In this document: piece by piece, positions 13,642-24,701 of the stretch | How positions within the stretch are numbered: position 1 is the first letter of the stretch | Layout of the letters: every line of letters starts with the position of its first letter | NCBI GenBank assembly: GCA_902806575.1 | Contig: CADCXD010000009.1 | Location: forward strand, 1,922,001-1,986,000 | Source of the DNA: Jackrogersella multiformis | Lineage: Eukaryota > Ascomycota > Sordariomycetes > Xylariales > Hypoxylaceae | DNA: 64,000 bases | Reading direction: 5' to 3' | Made by a program: the position numbers and the translations under genes | The notes under the pieces: model-generated | Seen by the model: only the letters and a program-made list of their open reading frames with translations | Database searches by the model: none | Told to the model about the DNA's origin: nothing

Positions 13642-15545
13642 ATGGCGAGCACCGAGTCCATCCTTCAGGGCGTCAGCGTTTCGGGCACTGTACAGCCGGA
13701 GCACAAGAAGATCCTCACACCCCAAGCATTAGCCTTCCTGGCCCTGCTTCACCGTTCCTTCAACAACACGCGCAAGGCTCTACTAGAGCGCCGCATAATC
13801 CGCCAGGCCGAGATTGATAAGGGCTACCTACCCGATTTCTTGCCAGAGACAAAGCACATTCGTGAGAACCCGACATGGAAGGGCGCCCCGCCCGCCCCGG
13901 GCCTCGTCGATCGGAGAGTTGAGATCACGGGTCCGACAGATCGCAAGATGGTTGTTAATGCGCTGAACTCGGACGTTTGGACTTATATGGCTGATTTTGA
14001 AGGTTAGTAGTAACTCCTAATGGGTAGTGACAGGTAATGTCAGGTGATATTAGGAGGTGAAGGATAAAAAGCAGTGCTTGGCTAACATAAGGATACAGAC
14101 TCAAGCGCCCCGACCTGGGACAACATGATCAATGGTCAAGTCAACCTATACGACGCCACACGGCGCAGCGTCGACTTCAAGATAGGACCCAAGGAGTACA
14201 AGCTTAGGACGGACCGCGTGCTACCGACGCTGATCGTACGCCCGCGTGGCTGGCACCTAGAAGAGAAGCACGTCACGGTAGATGGGGAACCCATCTCGGG
14301 TTCGCTCTTCGATTTTGGATTGTACTTTTTCCACAACGCGCACGAGTCCGTGAAGCAGGGCTTCGGGCCGTACTTCTACCTTCCCAAGATGGAGTCTCAT
14401 CTGGAGGCGCGTCTGTGGAATGACGCTTTCAACCTCGCGCAGGACTACATCGGGATGGCGCGGGGCACGATCCGGGGCACGGTGCTGATCGAGACCATCC
14501 TGGCGGCCTTCGAGATGGACGAGATCATCTACGAACTGCGGGATCACAGCTCGGGGCTGAACTGCGGGCGGTGGGACTACATCTTCAGCACGATCAAGAA
14601 GTTCCGGCAGAACAGCAATTTCGTGCTGCCGGACCGCAGTGCCGTGACAATGACGGTGCCGTTCATGGACGCCTACGTCAAGCTGCTGATCCAGACATGC
14701 CACAAGCGCGGCGTCCACGCCATGGGCGGCATGGCGGCCCAAATCCCGATCAAGGACGACAAGGAGGCCAACGATAAGGCCATGGAGGGCGTGAGGGCGG
14801 ATAAGTTGAGGGAGGTTAGGGCTGGGCATGATGGGTATGTTTCTTTTTTTTCTTTTTTACCCTTGAGTCTAAACCGCAGTTGGCTAATTCTGAGTGTATC
14901 GAAAAGAACATGGGTGGCTCATCCCGCTCTGGCGTCCATCGCATCCGAGATCTTCAACAAGCACATGCCGACGCCTAATCAGCTGTTCCGGCGCCGCGAG
15001 GATGTCAAGATCGGCCAGAACGATCTGTTAAATATGAATGTTCCCGGCAAGATCACCGAGGAAGGTATCCGCAAGAACTTGAATATTGGTTTGGGCTATA
15101 TGGAAGCCTGGGTCCGTGGTGTTGGTTGTGTGCCGATTAACTACTTAATGTACGTATTCGATCCCCCTTTTATTTCCTCTCTACTCGTATCCCACCTCGA
15201 CCCAAAGCAATGGTATGTTCTATTTTCCAATACGTATATCTAACGAGAGAATATAGGGAGGACGCTGCCACAGCTGAGGTATCACGCTCACAACTATGGC
15301 AATGGGTGCGACACGGCGTGACCACGGCCGAGGGCAAGAAGGTAGACAAGGCGTACGCGCTGAATCTGCTGAAGGAGCAAACAGAGCAGCTCTCCGCCAA
15401 TTCACCAAAGGGCAACAAGTTCGGCCTTGCGTCACAGTACTTCGCCGGCCAGATCACCGGCGAGGATTACGCTGATTTCCTGACGACCCTGCTGTACAAC
15501 GAGATCACATCCGTGGGGAACGCCGCGCCTGCTAGTAAGCTATAA
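13642..15545 (+). CDS. acuE: Malate synthase, glyoxysomal/peroxisomal
   Basis: Condenses glyoxylate with acetyl-CoA to malate, the second specific step of the glyoxylate bypass, needed for growth on acetate and fatty acids. Four exons (13642-14002, 14099-14834, 14907-15149, 15257-15545) join in frame to 542 residues, the usual fungal length. Splicing restores the family block DFEDSSAPTW at the first junction and RAGHDGTWVAHP at the second. The protein ends in Ser-Lys-Leu, a type 1 peroxisomal targeting signal. The second intron (14835-14906, 72 bases) has no stop and is a multiple of three. A TATA box precedes the start. The orthologue is acuE in Aspergillus, acu-9 in Neurospora and MLS1 in yeast. 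Carbon-source control is expected from the family but not read from the sequence. Confidence 0.96.
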
Positions 15546-15846
15546 TCGACCTAGCCATCTAGCTAGAATGGTTGGGAGGGGGGAAAGGAAAGAAGAACGA
15601 GGAATTAAATCTGAGGACTTGGATATTGGCGATAACGAGAATGAAGATGGCAAATAATATGCCGAGAAAAAGGCGTGCCGTCACGGAAATGGCGCTTGTA
15701 TGTTATGACTACCTAGGTACCTAGGCACCTATGGAAACGAAATATGAAAATGGAAAATGAAAATGAGTCATTTGCACGTTTGGTTTGGTTGGTGTCCGCG
15801 ATGTTGCAAACTGTTCCTGTCTTCTGATATAAATACGTCTTGGTAC

Positions 15847-16098
15847 CTACATTCTCTCATTCACTTCTTTCACAGCTTGCTCGGTTTTCGCAGTAAGCTG
15901 TTCTGTGAGACCGGTAATGGCTTGCAATATTTCCTTAGAGTTGTCGCTATGAGGCTTCGGAGCCTCTTCGTCGTCTTCGTATTCTTCGTCGTCCGGGTAC
16001 ATAGCCTTCCAGAAAGCTGGTATTGTCCTGTGCTTCTTCGGCTGCATGATCCACACGAGCCCGGTACTTCTCAGACGCTCTTCCAACGCCTCGACCAT
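15847..16098 (-). CDS. Possible small acidic protein, unknown
   Basis: An ATG-initiated frame of 83 codons ending in TAG. The product has a central acidic stretch (DDEEYEDDEE, about residues 36-45) and a C-terminal part with heptad-like leucines (LQAITGLTEQL). No family recognised. It could be a short gene, the last exon of a longer unsplit gene, or chance. In its favour are the ordered composition and a position well clear of the malate synthase exons. Against it are its length and lack of a recognisable domain. Confidence 0.3.
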   Translation of the reverse strand: MVEALEERLRSTGLVWIMQPKKHRTIPAFWKAMYPDDEEYEDDEEAPKPHSDNSKEILQAITGLTEQLTAKTEQAVKEVNERM

Positions 16099-17199
16099 GT
16101 GGCCAGGTAGGCGGTTTCACGTTTTTCACGATTTTTACATATCCACAGGTATACGAGAATTTATCTCACGGGTATATAAACACCACATCGACCCTGTATA
16201 TATATATCAACAACATACATTTTGCATGACTTTTCTTTCCTTATCTTTACAGCTAGAGCTAGCCCTTCTAGAAGGTAGGCCGAGGTGGTATCCCTCCCAT
16301 AAATCGACATAAGATAATAGGGCTCGTAATGAGCGCAACAATTTCCCTGTGCCGTGCCTCTGAAGGTATTAACCACGCCACTTCTGCCTCAGAGAAGCTA
16401 TTTCCTTCCAGTATGTACGGGCTATGCTTACCCAAGTACCTACCTAAGTATCTAACGTGTTCCAGCGTCTTTACCAAAAGCCAGTCGACTGATCCCAGAG
16501 CACGAGGGAATCAAAAAGTCCAGAACGATACCATGTGAATGGGTTAAATTCGTACTTCACACGGGTTGGATGGTACCATTCTCATCTATCTATCGCTCGC
16601 AAAGCTTGTTGAATGACATGGATGGAACCCAGGGTAAGTAGAGGAGGTAGTAGCGGCAGGGGCTCGGATACTGATGGCTTCGGCTTATAGAGGATTTCGA
16701 ATACAGAACTCCAGCTATATGCTAGCTTCATTTATGAAGCAGACTCGGAGCTGCCGATGAACTTCCCCAGCCCGTAACCGACCAGCTGAGGGCGTTAGCC
16801 GTAGATAACCAACAGATAAAGGGCTCTAAACCGCAATCACGGCGTCGGGATTGCAGGACGTATTTGGAGAACCAAAAGGTCAATTGCGTGAATACTAAGC
16901 TGAACGCGCCAGCAGGTGGCTCGACGAAGCCGTTCCATCTGGGAATGGAAGGCTTACAAGCTAAATAGGGGAAGCACGAAACACACTTACAAATATGTCG
17001 TCTTTTTACAGGATGCTTGTTTGGTATGATACCAGAAACCCCAATCCATCATCGAAATACGTTGTTCTCTTGGTGCAGATAGATAGAGATGGAAAAGGGA
17101 TAAATAAATAATAGACGTACGTCACTAACTAAAGTTATCGTATGTACCTAAGTAATTTGGAAGTTCTATCCCGAGGTTGATCCAATCCTTAGTAATTGC

Positions 17200-17233
17200 C
17201 TACCTAGGTACCTACTTAGGTAGGTAAGGTACC
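17200..17233. repeat. Cluster of TACCTAGGTA-type palindromes
   Basis: One perfect TACCTAGGTA followed by partial copies (CTACTTAGGTAGGTA and GGTACC). It is one of the densest clusters of a motif dispersed between genes throughout the window, and sits upstream of the SDR gene. Confidence 0.7.
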
Positions 17234-17426
17234 AAGTGTTTTGGAAGTGGCAGTTGTTCAACATCGGAGGCGGTGACGTCATTGCCTATCTCTCTACCAA
17301 TGGCGTGCTACGGGACATCTATTTGTTACAAATATGATACCTTAGGTACCTTTTATCAAACTTGTCATCGTCCAGGACTAGTCTATAACCTTCCGCGTCA
17401 CAACTATCCCGGTTGTTTAGCATACC

Positions 17427-18377
17427 ATGACTTCCACACTTATCATCGGCGCAACCAGGGGATTGGGAGCTGCCCTGGTGAAGGAATATGCTTCAGATTC
17501 CTCATCATTCGTCTTTGCAACCACGAGATCCGGTAATGCATCGGCTGGTTTTCCGAATGATGTAAAATGGCTTCCTGACATCGATTTGACTAAATCTAAT
17601 GTCGGAGATACTCTCACTAACCAGTTGAAAGGGGAAAACCCTCTAGATGTAGTGGTAGGCCAAAAGCTGTGCTTCAACGATATCCCACCACTAACCTCAT
17701 TACGATAGATCATCAATGCTGGACGATTCTCGACCGAGGACTTCTCAGTTGAGAATGGTCCAAACTGGAACGAAGAGGTGACCATGTATACAACCAGCTC
17801 TGTTGCGCCGGTGTTCATCATGCACAGCCTTGTTCATGCCGGCCTCCTGAAATATGGCTCCAAGGTTATCCTGGTTTCTAGCGAGGCTGGAAGCATCACG
17901 CTCCGACACGAGAAAGAAGGCGGCGGCAACTACGCACACCACGCAAGCAAGGCTGCACTAAATATGGCCGGCAAGCTTCTCAGTATCGACCTGAAGGAAA
18001 AGGGTATTATCATCAGCATCATCCATCCAGGCTTCATGCGCACTGAGATGACTAAAGGCGTCGGCTTTGACAAGCACTGGGATTCGGGCGGCGGTGAGAG
18101 ATGATGACCTAGACCTTTTTAAATCGTGGAGCTAATAAGTGAGTCCTCTAGCTGTGACCCCAGAGGTGGCTGCGAAGAGTCTCGTCGAGTGGACAGAGAA
18201 GCTAGATATTGGCAAGTCCGGGGAATATTGGGCGCCCCGTGGCCCTCGTATGTCCTGAACCTTAGATGACCCGAACTAGACCGGATTCGTAGCTAACATT
18301 GAACAATAGGCGATATTGGGATGGCCGAAACGGTGCTTGGGAAGAATCTCGAGACGCCCTTGAAGCTGCCTTGGTAA
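17427..18377 (+). CDS. Short-chain dehydrogenase/reductase (SDR), atypical catalytic motif
   Basis: Four exons (17427-17654, 17709-18093, 18152-18247, 18310-18377) join in frame to 258 residues, the normal length of a classical SDR. The N-terminus has the nucleotide-binding turn GATRGLG (8-14), and splicing restores the NAG motif (IINAG) at the first junction. The strand VILVSS supplies the usual serine. The active-site Tyr-x-x-x-Lys is altered: the lysine is at 157 in HHASKAALN, but residue 153 is His, and the nearest Tyr is at 151. The C-terminal PGFMRTEMT loop is typical. Substrate is unknown. The protein is intact, so altered or lost activity is more likely than gene decay. Confidence 0.85.
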
Positions 18378-21300
18378 TTTGAATTTATTAATGGCGGATT
18401 AAGCTTTGCGGTGAAAATTCGTTGATGTCAGTGTGCGGTCTTCTAGCTACCTAATTGCTAGGCCTTGAAAGCGGAGGGAGCTTGGGGTAAAACCCAAAGG
18501 TGACGGGATAATGAACATGATATAATAGGTAGACCTGCGTTTCTCTCAAATTATCTACCATTTTACCTACCTAGGCATAATAGAGTACCTAATAAGTTTT
18601 TCTTTATTGTACCTAGGTAGTAAGCAGATCTCAATATAGCCTGAGACTTCCCAGTACCTAAGTCTGGTTCTTGCTAATGGAATACAGTAGGTAGAACATG
18701 TACCTACTAACAAAACGGGAGCAACGGTAGGCGATCGACAGTTAGCACATGTGGGACTACCCCACAGAAACACCAAATCCAATATTGGGGTGCAGTGGCT
18801 TGACGCCGCAAATCTGAAAAGGGGCCGGAGGTTTACTTTTCCACAGCACACTACCAGGTACACATGCCACCTAGATCGAAGATGGAGGTGCATAACATGT
18901 GTAACCCTTAAGATCCCAGAGTCTATTAATGGTAATCTTTAAAGGTATCTATAGTATTTCACGAGGTTCCAATCAGCTACCGAATAACAAAGAAGATCTT
19001 ACAGGTTGTTTCTGAATATATGTACATACGTAGATACTAATTACCAATCCTACCCAGATCTCGTCGCTAATAGTAGTCTGCCCCTGGGCCGCGTCCCTTA
19101 CTTACCCACCTGCCTACCTCTTTTTTTTACAATATGCATGTATTATCTCACGAGTGGATAATCACGCAGTAACCTAGCGTTACACGTGCTATGATATGTA
19201 TGCCACCATAGCAGCTTAGGTTGGAGGGATATGCGCCGTTGGGATGGATAAATCATCAAACGAATAGGCTTTTCCGGTACCGTTCGAGGTTTATGCACGT
19301 AGGATTCGAGCCAACCAGCCAACCCGGTTATGCATGACAGAATCTAGAAGCACATGCCAAGCTCGAAACCATGGTATTCATGATATTTTGCCTTTTTAGA
19401 GCTGAATAGTGTAGTGTATGTGTGTACCTATCGGTGATCGAGGCTTTAACTCTTATAGGCGCTACAGCTAATTCAGACTGCCCCTCACGAGGTGAAGTAC
19501 ATATATGTTTTTATTAGTAAACGAAGGTAGTAATAACTGTCAGACATCTCTATGTAACTTGAGATAAGTATGGATTTGATTAATCCATACACAGGTATAT
19601 TTAAAACTACCTAATGTATGAAAGGTACCGGACCTACCTATGTTAAGTACCTAAGTAGCTACTTCAATGTTGGTAACATCATGTACAACATGGACTACTT
19701 AAATATGTATATGCATGCGAATACTTAGGTACTGCATAGGTATTTAGGTTTTTATTATTGTCACCGGCTATTATTTACCTAGGTAGCTAATCATAAACAT
19801 TACCTAGGCTCTTCCAATTCTCAATGGCACAACATGAAGCATTCGGTCTTTTCGTGTTATGTGTCCTCTATGGGATCATTGATAATGAGATATCAAATAC
19901 GAGTTGATGCGACCTTTTCAAGTAGTTCCTTTCCGGCAGGTGTTGTTATACGCCCCTTATGGATGGCGGTAAAGAGGTAAAATTGTATTGTACATTTTTA
20001 TTAGAACTTGACTATTCCAATTTGGTGCTTAATACCACTAGCTATCACTACCAGACTAACCATACCCCGGATGTACCTATTCCATAACTCTTCACAAATT
20101 CAACTAACCTTATTTTAATATTTCGTAATAAGTACCTACCTCATAACAATAAAAAGGGTGGTCACGCCTCGTTCCAATAAAACTCAATTGAATGGGCTTC
20201 TAAGGTTCCAAGGTTTCTTTTTGTCTCCTTCCTTCGAGTTTTGTCGCAAACTTCTTCAACTCTTTGCCAAAACGTCCGGAACGTCTTCTTAACAAACGTC
20301 TTTAGTACCTATTAATAATAATAGAGGATTACGAAACTGTTGACTCGCCTCGGTAGACGCTAAGTCGTTCGTTTTGTCGATCCCCATCGACCACCTTAAC
20401 CTCCCTTGTCGCTATCCTGTCTGCCTGTCAGAAACGAGACAGAAACCCCATCTTAAAATCAATTACAACCCGCAGCGGGATACAGCACTGCCCCACTTAA
20501 TTTTCGCTCTAGTACCGTCCTTCTATCAATTAAGGGTACTCGCGAAAGCCGTCAACCCGGAGGGAAGGGGGGTTTTAGAAGAAAGAGGAAGAGGAGAGCA
20601 GACCTTGGAATAACGGACTGGCATTAAATCTATTATTTACCTACCTACCTAGGTAGCCAAGGAAAATCTCATCACCCGACCCGACCTTAATGAAAGGGCA
20701 GTGCCGACAATTATCAAATACCCTTTACCGATCGATAGCACGCTACTTGAAGCTTCGAAGTTTCGTACAACTTCATCCTCTTCCGAATTGTCACCAAGTT
20801 TTTAATAATAGGGTTTTAAGCTACCTCCTTAGGTAGCTGCTACCTACCTATCTACCTTCCTAGACCTAGGCTACCTCCAAGCAAAGCATACCTGTACGAA
20901 TTACACCAAATACGTACATATTTCGAAACGTCTGTACCTGGTACAACAAACAAACCAAGAATTCGCGACCGGCAATCCGAACTCGCCTTATCAACTGTAC
21001 TAATAATAATCGACCATCGCAATCTTTCGCAGCTTATAATAATCTTTTTTTTATTTTCGGCTTCCGCTCTGCCGCCCATAGGTTCAGGTTCCTTGCATAC
21101 CGGTACCTACGGTATAGGACAACCTGGTGGTCAGCCTAACGCGCGTTGCCGTAACGCACTACAAAATCATTCATTTTCAACCACACCCACACCCACACCT
21201 TCACCCCTTTATTCAACATCTACCTACCTTTTCATTCAAAACCTATTTCATACTCGGCCCACGAGCTGACCAACCACCAAAACCTACCATTTCGGTCTTC

Positions 21301-21780
21301 AGCTCGAGTGAATGTCGCATTTTCTACCTAATATTACCTATCAATTTCGATTGGTATCCTTTTTTAGTCTTATTTCGTACCGATAAGGCCGTGTCGCGTC
21401 GCGTTTCAAGCGGTACCGAACGTCATCGGTCCGCTACAGGTCAACTTAGGTCAGCTTGGGTCGACTTGGCAAATCTTCCATCTCCCTGAAGATCATTTTC
21501 AGCCTATCTCTTCTGCCCAGTGCCCACCCCTGACACCACCATCTTCGCCTACGTCTACGCCTGCGCCAAAGCTTGCTGCAGAATTCAAACTGCGCAACCA
21601 TCCGAGTTTGAATTTCGAGCCCCGACCGAGTCGACTATTGGTTGACTAGGAGGGATTTTCATCGATCAATCACCTGTAGCGGCATTTCTCAAATCCTCAA
21701 TTTACAGCTACGGGGCACCCGTCCGGCATCCCCTGCGAGATCCGGAGATCTTATACCGAAAACAAGGAAATCTGACCATC
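18378..21780. other. Long spacer upstream of the Pal1 gene
   Basis: About 3.4 kb with no supported gene. Several TACCTAGGTA copies or variants occur (about 18568, 18612, 19777, 19800, 20643, 20820-20875). The last 700 bases become CT-rich with CACCCACACC-type runs (21180-21210), like a promoter or 5' leader of the Pal1 gene. Open frames at 20374-20613 and 21127-21489 lack family resemblance and could be chance or upstream ORFs of a long leader. Confidence 0.5.
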
Positions 21781-23709
21781 ATGTCCGCGCACTCTGCAGA
21801 CCTTCTAGGTAAGTAAAGAAATCAAGATAATGCTCCCTAGCTCCGCCGCCCCCTTTTCATCCCAACTTCATCTGGATAGTATCTGCGATAAGGAGGTCGC
21901 CTACGGTCCACTTAACGGGACCATCTGCCTGTTTCATTTGTAGAAATTCATGTTTCACAATTGCCTATCACAGTCGTCATTCCCATTCGCAACAAAATCT
22001 GCACTGGTCCGGCTAGCTAACCGTCATATGTTTGCCATGCAATAGGTCTTTATGATAATGGCCCATCCCCCCAATCCGCTGGCCTGACGGTTAATCTCTC
22101 GTCAAACAATCCCTTTCGCAACCGAGCCGCTTCGCCTAATAACTTAACATCCCCTCCCCATTCTCCATTTGATGACCCCCTTCCTCCTCCCAGACCTACT
22201 TCGAGAAACCCTTTCCTTGATCCATCTAACCAATCCTCCGCTGGTGCTGTGATTTTACCTCTGAAGATGGCCTCGTCCCAAGATAAGAAGTCTGGCGCCG
22301 AGGAGCTATTCGTAAGTCGTCCAATTCACACGAATTGAAATTTGTTTCTATATTAAATAATTCGCTTACAATTTTTTTTAATTAGGAAAATTTGACGCTC
22401 AACGATAAGGATGTGAAGGCGCGACAGGCTCCTGGCCGACCCATCAATCGCCCACCAGGTGGCCCGCCTCGAGGCGAAAATAATCCTCCTCGTGGCCGCG
22501 GCGCGCTGCCTACTTCGTCTCATAGACCAACCCGATCGCAAGAAGAAGCTCTGAGAGCCCGCCGAATGCCTAGTGTCTCAATCGGAGAGAAGAGCGTACC
22601 TTCGCCACAGAAGAAACCGGCAGAACGTCGCCCTCGTCGCAACAGTGATTCTTCGATGTTAGAGAAGTCGTTGACGGACGAAGAGAAGAAGTCGCGCGAG
22701 CTTAAACGCAAAGAGCGTGAGCGACGTCACCGCGATCGCGATGCCAAGGACGGCAAGACTCGCACAGGCAAAAGACTCGATATTATCGATCAGCTTGATG
22801 CCACGAGTATTTATGGAACCGGATGTAGGTCATCGCTATATTTAGACTTTTATTTTGTTGAAAACCACGAGCTAATGCCCAATCGCAGTATTCCACCACG
22901 ATGGTCCCTTTGATGCCTGTAACCCCCACCGAAATCGCAAGGGCAGTCGTCGCGCACCCATGTCAGCATTCGCTAAGGATTCCGCCAACAATTCCATCGG
23001 TGGTTCGGGTCCTCTAACTTCGAGACCCGACCACAAACAGTTCATGGGACAAGAGCCGCATGAAGCCTCCAGCATGTTCGGAGTTGTAGCCAAGGAGAGA
23101 AGCGGAGGTAGTAAGAGCGAGGCGACCTTTTTCGATCCAAAGCAGGGAAGCGAAGTGGTCGACGGCGAAGAGACGTTGGGACTTGGTTCTTCAACCTTCC
23201 TGGAGGGTACTCCGGCAACCCGTGCGGCAATCCAGCGAACCCAGGCCGAGACGGCGCAGGAATATATGGAGCAGGGAATAGGAAGGAAGAAGTCGGTAGT
23301 GCAGCGCTTCCGAAGTATCAAGCGCGCGCCGCGTGAGTACAACGACTCGGGGCGAATTAGAAGCCCTGATGAGAGCTACCATACCCCGAAGACGAGCGAC
23401 GTACCTGGTGGTAGCAACGGTGAAAGGAACCCTTTCTTCGCCGAGTTCGATAACAAAGCTGAGGAGCGCATCTCTGTCAAACGCACAGATTCGAACCCAA
23501 AGTCTCCCATCAGCCCACCGCTACCTTCAGCAGGTCTTGAACGCCGATCAACTAACGATGGGATCGCAACGGCGGAGTCCCCAGATGGGTCGAGGCCAGG
23601 AAACAATGGATTCATGTCTCGTGTCAAGAGCCTGAAGGGAGGAAAACGACAACGACCGGAACCGCCAAGCAGGGATAACTCGGCTCCGGCCCCTGGAATG
23701 GCGATCTGA
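21781..23709 (+). CDS. Pal1 family cell morphology protein
   Basis: Cortical protein related to fission yeast Pal1 and budding yeast Pal1/Pal2, which work in polarised growth and at endocytic sites. Four exons (21781-21808, 22046-22311, 22386-22824, 22889-23709) join in frame to 517 residues. The first coding exon is only 28 bases and is followed by a 237-base intron. The N-terminal part has SSNNPFRNRAASP and other NPF motifs that could bind EH domains. The middle is basic, and splicing at the third junction rebuilds the family's core GLFHHDGPFDACNPHRNRKG at about 244-263, followed by APMSAF. The C-terminal half is low-complexity and probably disordered. If exon 1 is wrong, an internal start in exon 2 is possible. 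Confidence 0.88.
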
Positions 23710-24701
23710 GATGTGGGAAGACCGAAGGCAATAGTGTTGTGAATTACTTTCTCGTGAGGTAGCTGATACCTGCAGCTACGTCAAGGGCCTGAGCTGGAGT
23801 CGGCAGTTGTTCTAGAGATAATAACAGTACCCTGTGTTTTTAAGCTTCAGATTTGACGCCGATCTATGGCGGCGGAATTCATGACGAGTACTTCTTTCGA
23901 ACCTTTTTCTTTTGAAAGTGTAAAATCAACGTGGCCGGGGAGCGGGGGGAGGAGATAAGAAGTGGGGAAAGCTGTTAGGCGCCGGCAACCTGCGTCGACA
24001 TTCATTTTATGATGCCCAACTTTGTCAGGATAGCTTCTTGCTTTGCGTTGCGTTGCCTTTGATAAGAGGTTGTACCGGAGCAGATGTAGGTAATCTGCAA
24101 GTATTGCTGGCATTGCTATGCTCGTATTACTAGTAGGGAGGCAACCACAGGACTAGGGCGGGGACATGCTGCTGTTGGTCACCGGTGTAATCCACGCAGA
24201 TTGAACTGAGTGAATTGAGGCTCGACTAGACTACATGGTGATACCGATAGCTATAAAATAAAATGCTCTATTCCTCTATTGCTCTATTTTGCTTGACGAT
24301 AAGAAAGCCACAAAGGGGTCGACGTAGGAATTTAAGTATTTGAATTATAAAGTTCGTAAAAGTTCTCCACTTTGACTTTAGAGCAACTTTATAAACTTCA
24401 TAAATACTTAGGTTCAAAGTCAAACTTATTAATCTAATCTAGATTCATCTATTTTGATAAGCCTCAGAAGTATGGAGTGTTTTTGAAATCATTAACCAGC
24501 CTTCGCAGGATGTCCCGTCTTGAATTCAAGTCCTCAGGCTTAGCGAAGTTGACGAGCGCTACTGTTTTCCTAGCCTAGCGATCGATTTGCCAAAGTTCTT
24601 TCATCTTCTCATCAATCCTCCCTTGCGTTTTATTATCGTCCAATCCAGGGGGGGCAGCCTGGGCCTCTTTCTTGGGGATGTAAAAAGAAAAAAAGGGAGG
24701 C
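23710..24701. other. Spacer between Pal1 and the Rad51-like gene
   Basis: Nothing gene-like recognised. The 5' third is GC-neutral 3' UTR; the stretch around 24310-24450 is AT-rich with reiterated CTTTGA and AACTT words. No TACCTAGGTA copies were noticed here, unlike most spacers. Confidence 0.45.

Larger units (their letters stand above)
15546..17426. other. Spacer between malate synthase and the SDR gene
   Basis: Contains one possible small minus-strand gene (15847-16098, listed separately). The rest shows no gene. TACCTAGGTA-type motifs occur at about 15713-15730, and a dense cluster lies at 17200-17233, about 200 bases before the SDR start. Confidence 0.5.

Noticed and set aside
14257..14829. 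190-codon antisense frame in malate synthase exon 2
   Set aside because: Fully inside a well-supported exon, Arg/His/Val-rich translation without family marks.
19300..19345. GATTCGAGCC resembling a tRNA T-loop
   Set aside because: The flanking bases do not form a T stem, and no acceptor or anticodon arm could be drawn on either strand.
20374..21489. Two frames (79 and 120 codons) upstream of Pal1
   Set aside because: Composition is that of CT-rich leader DNA and no family is recognisable; could be upstream ORFs but cannot be supported.
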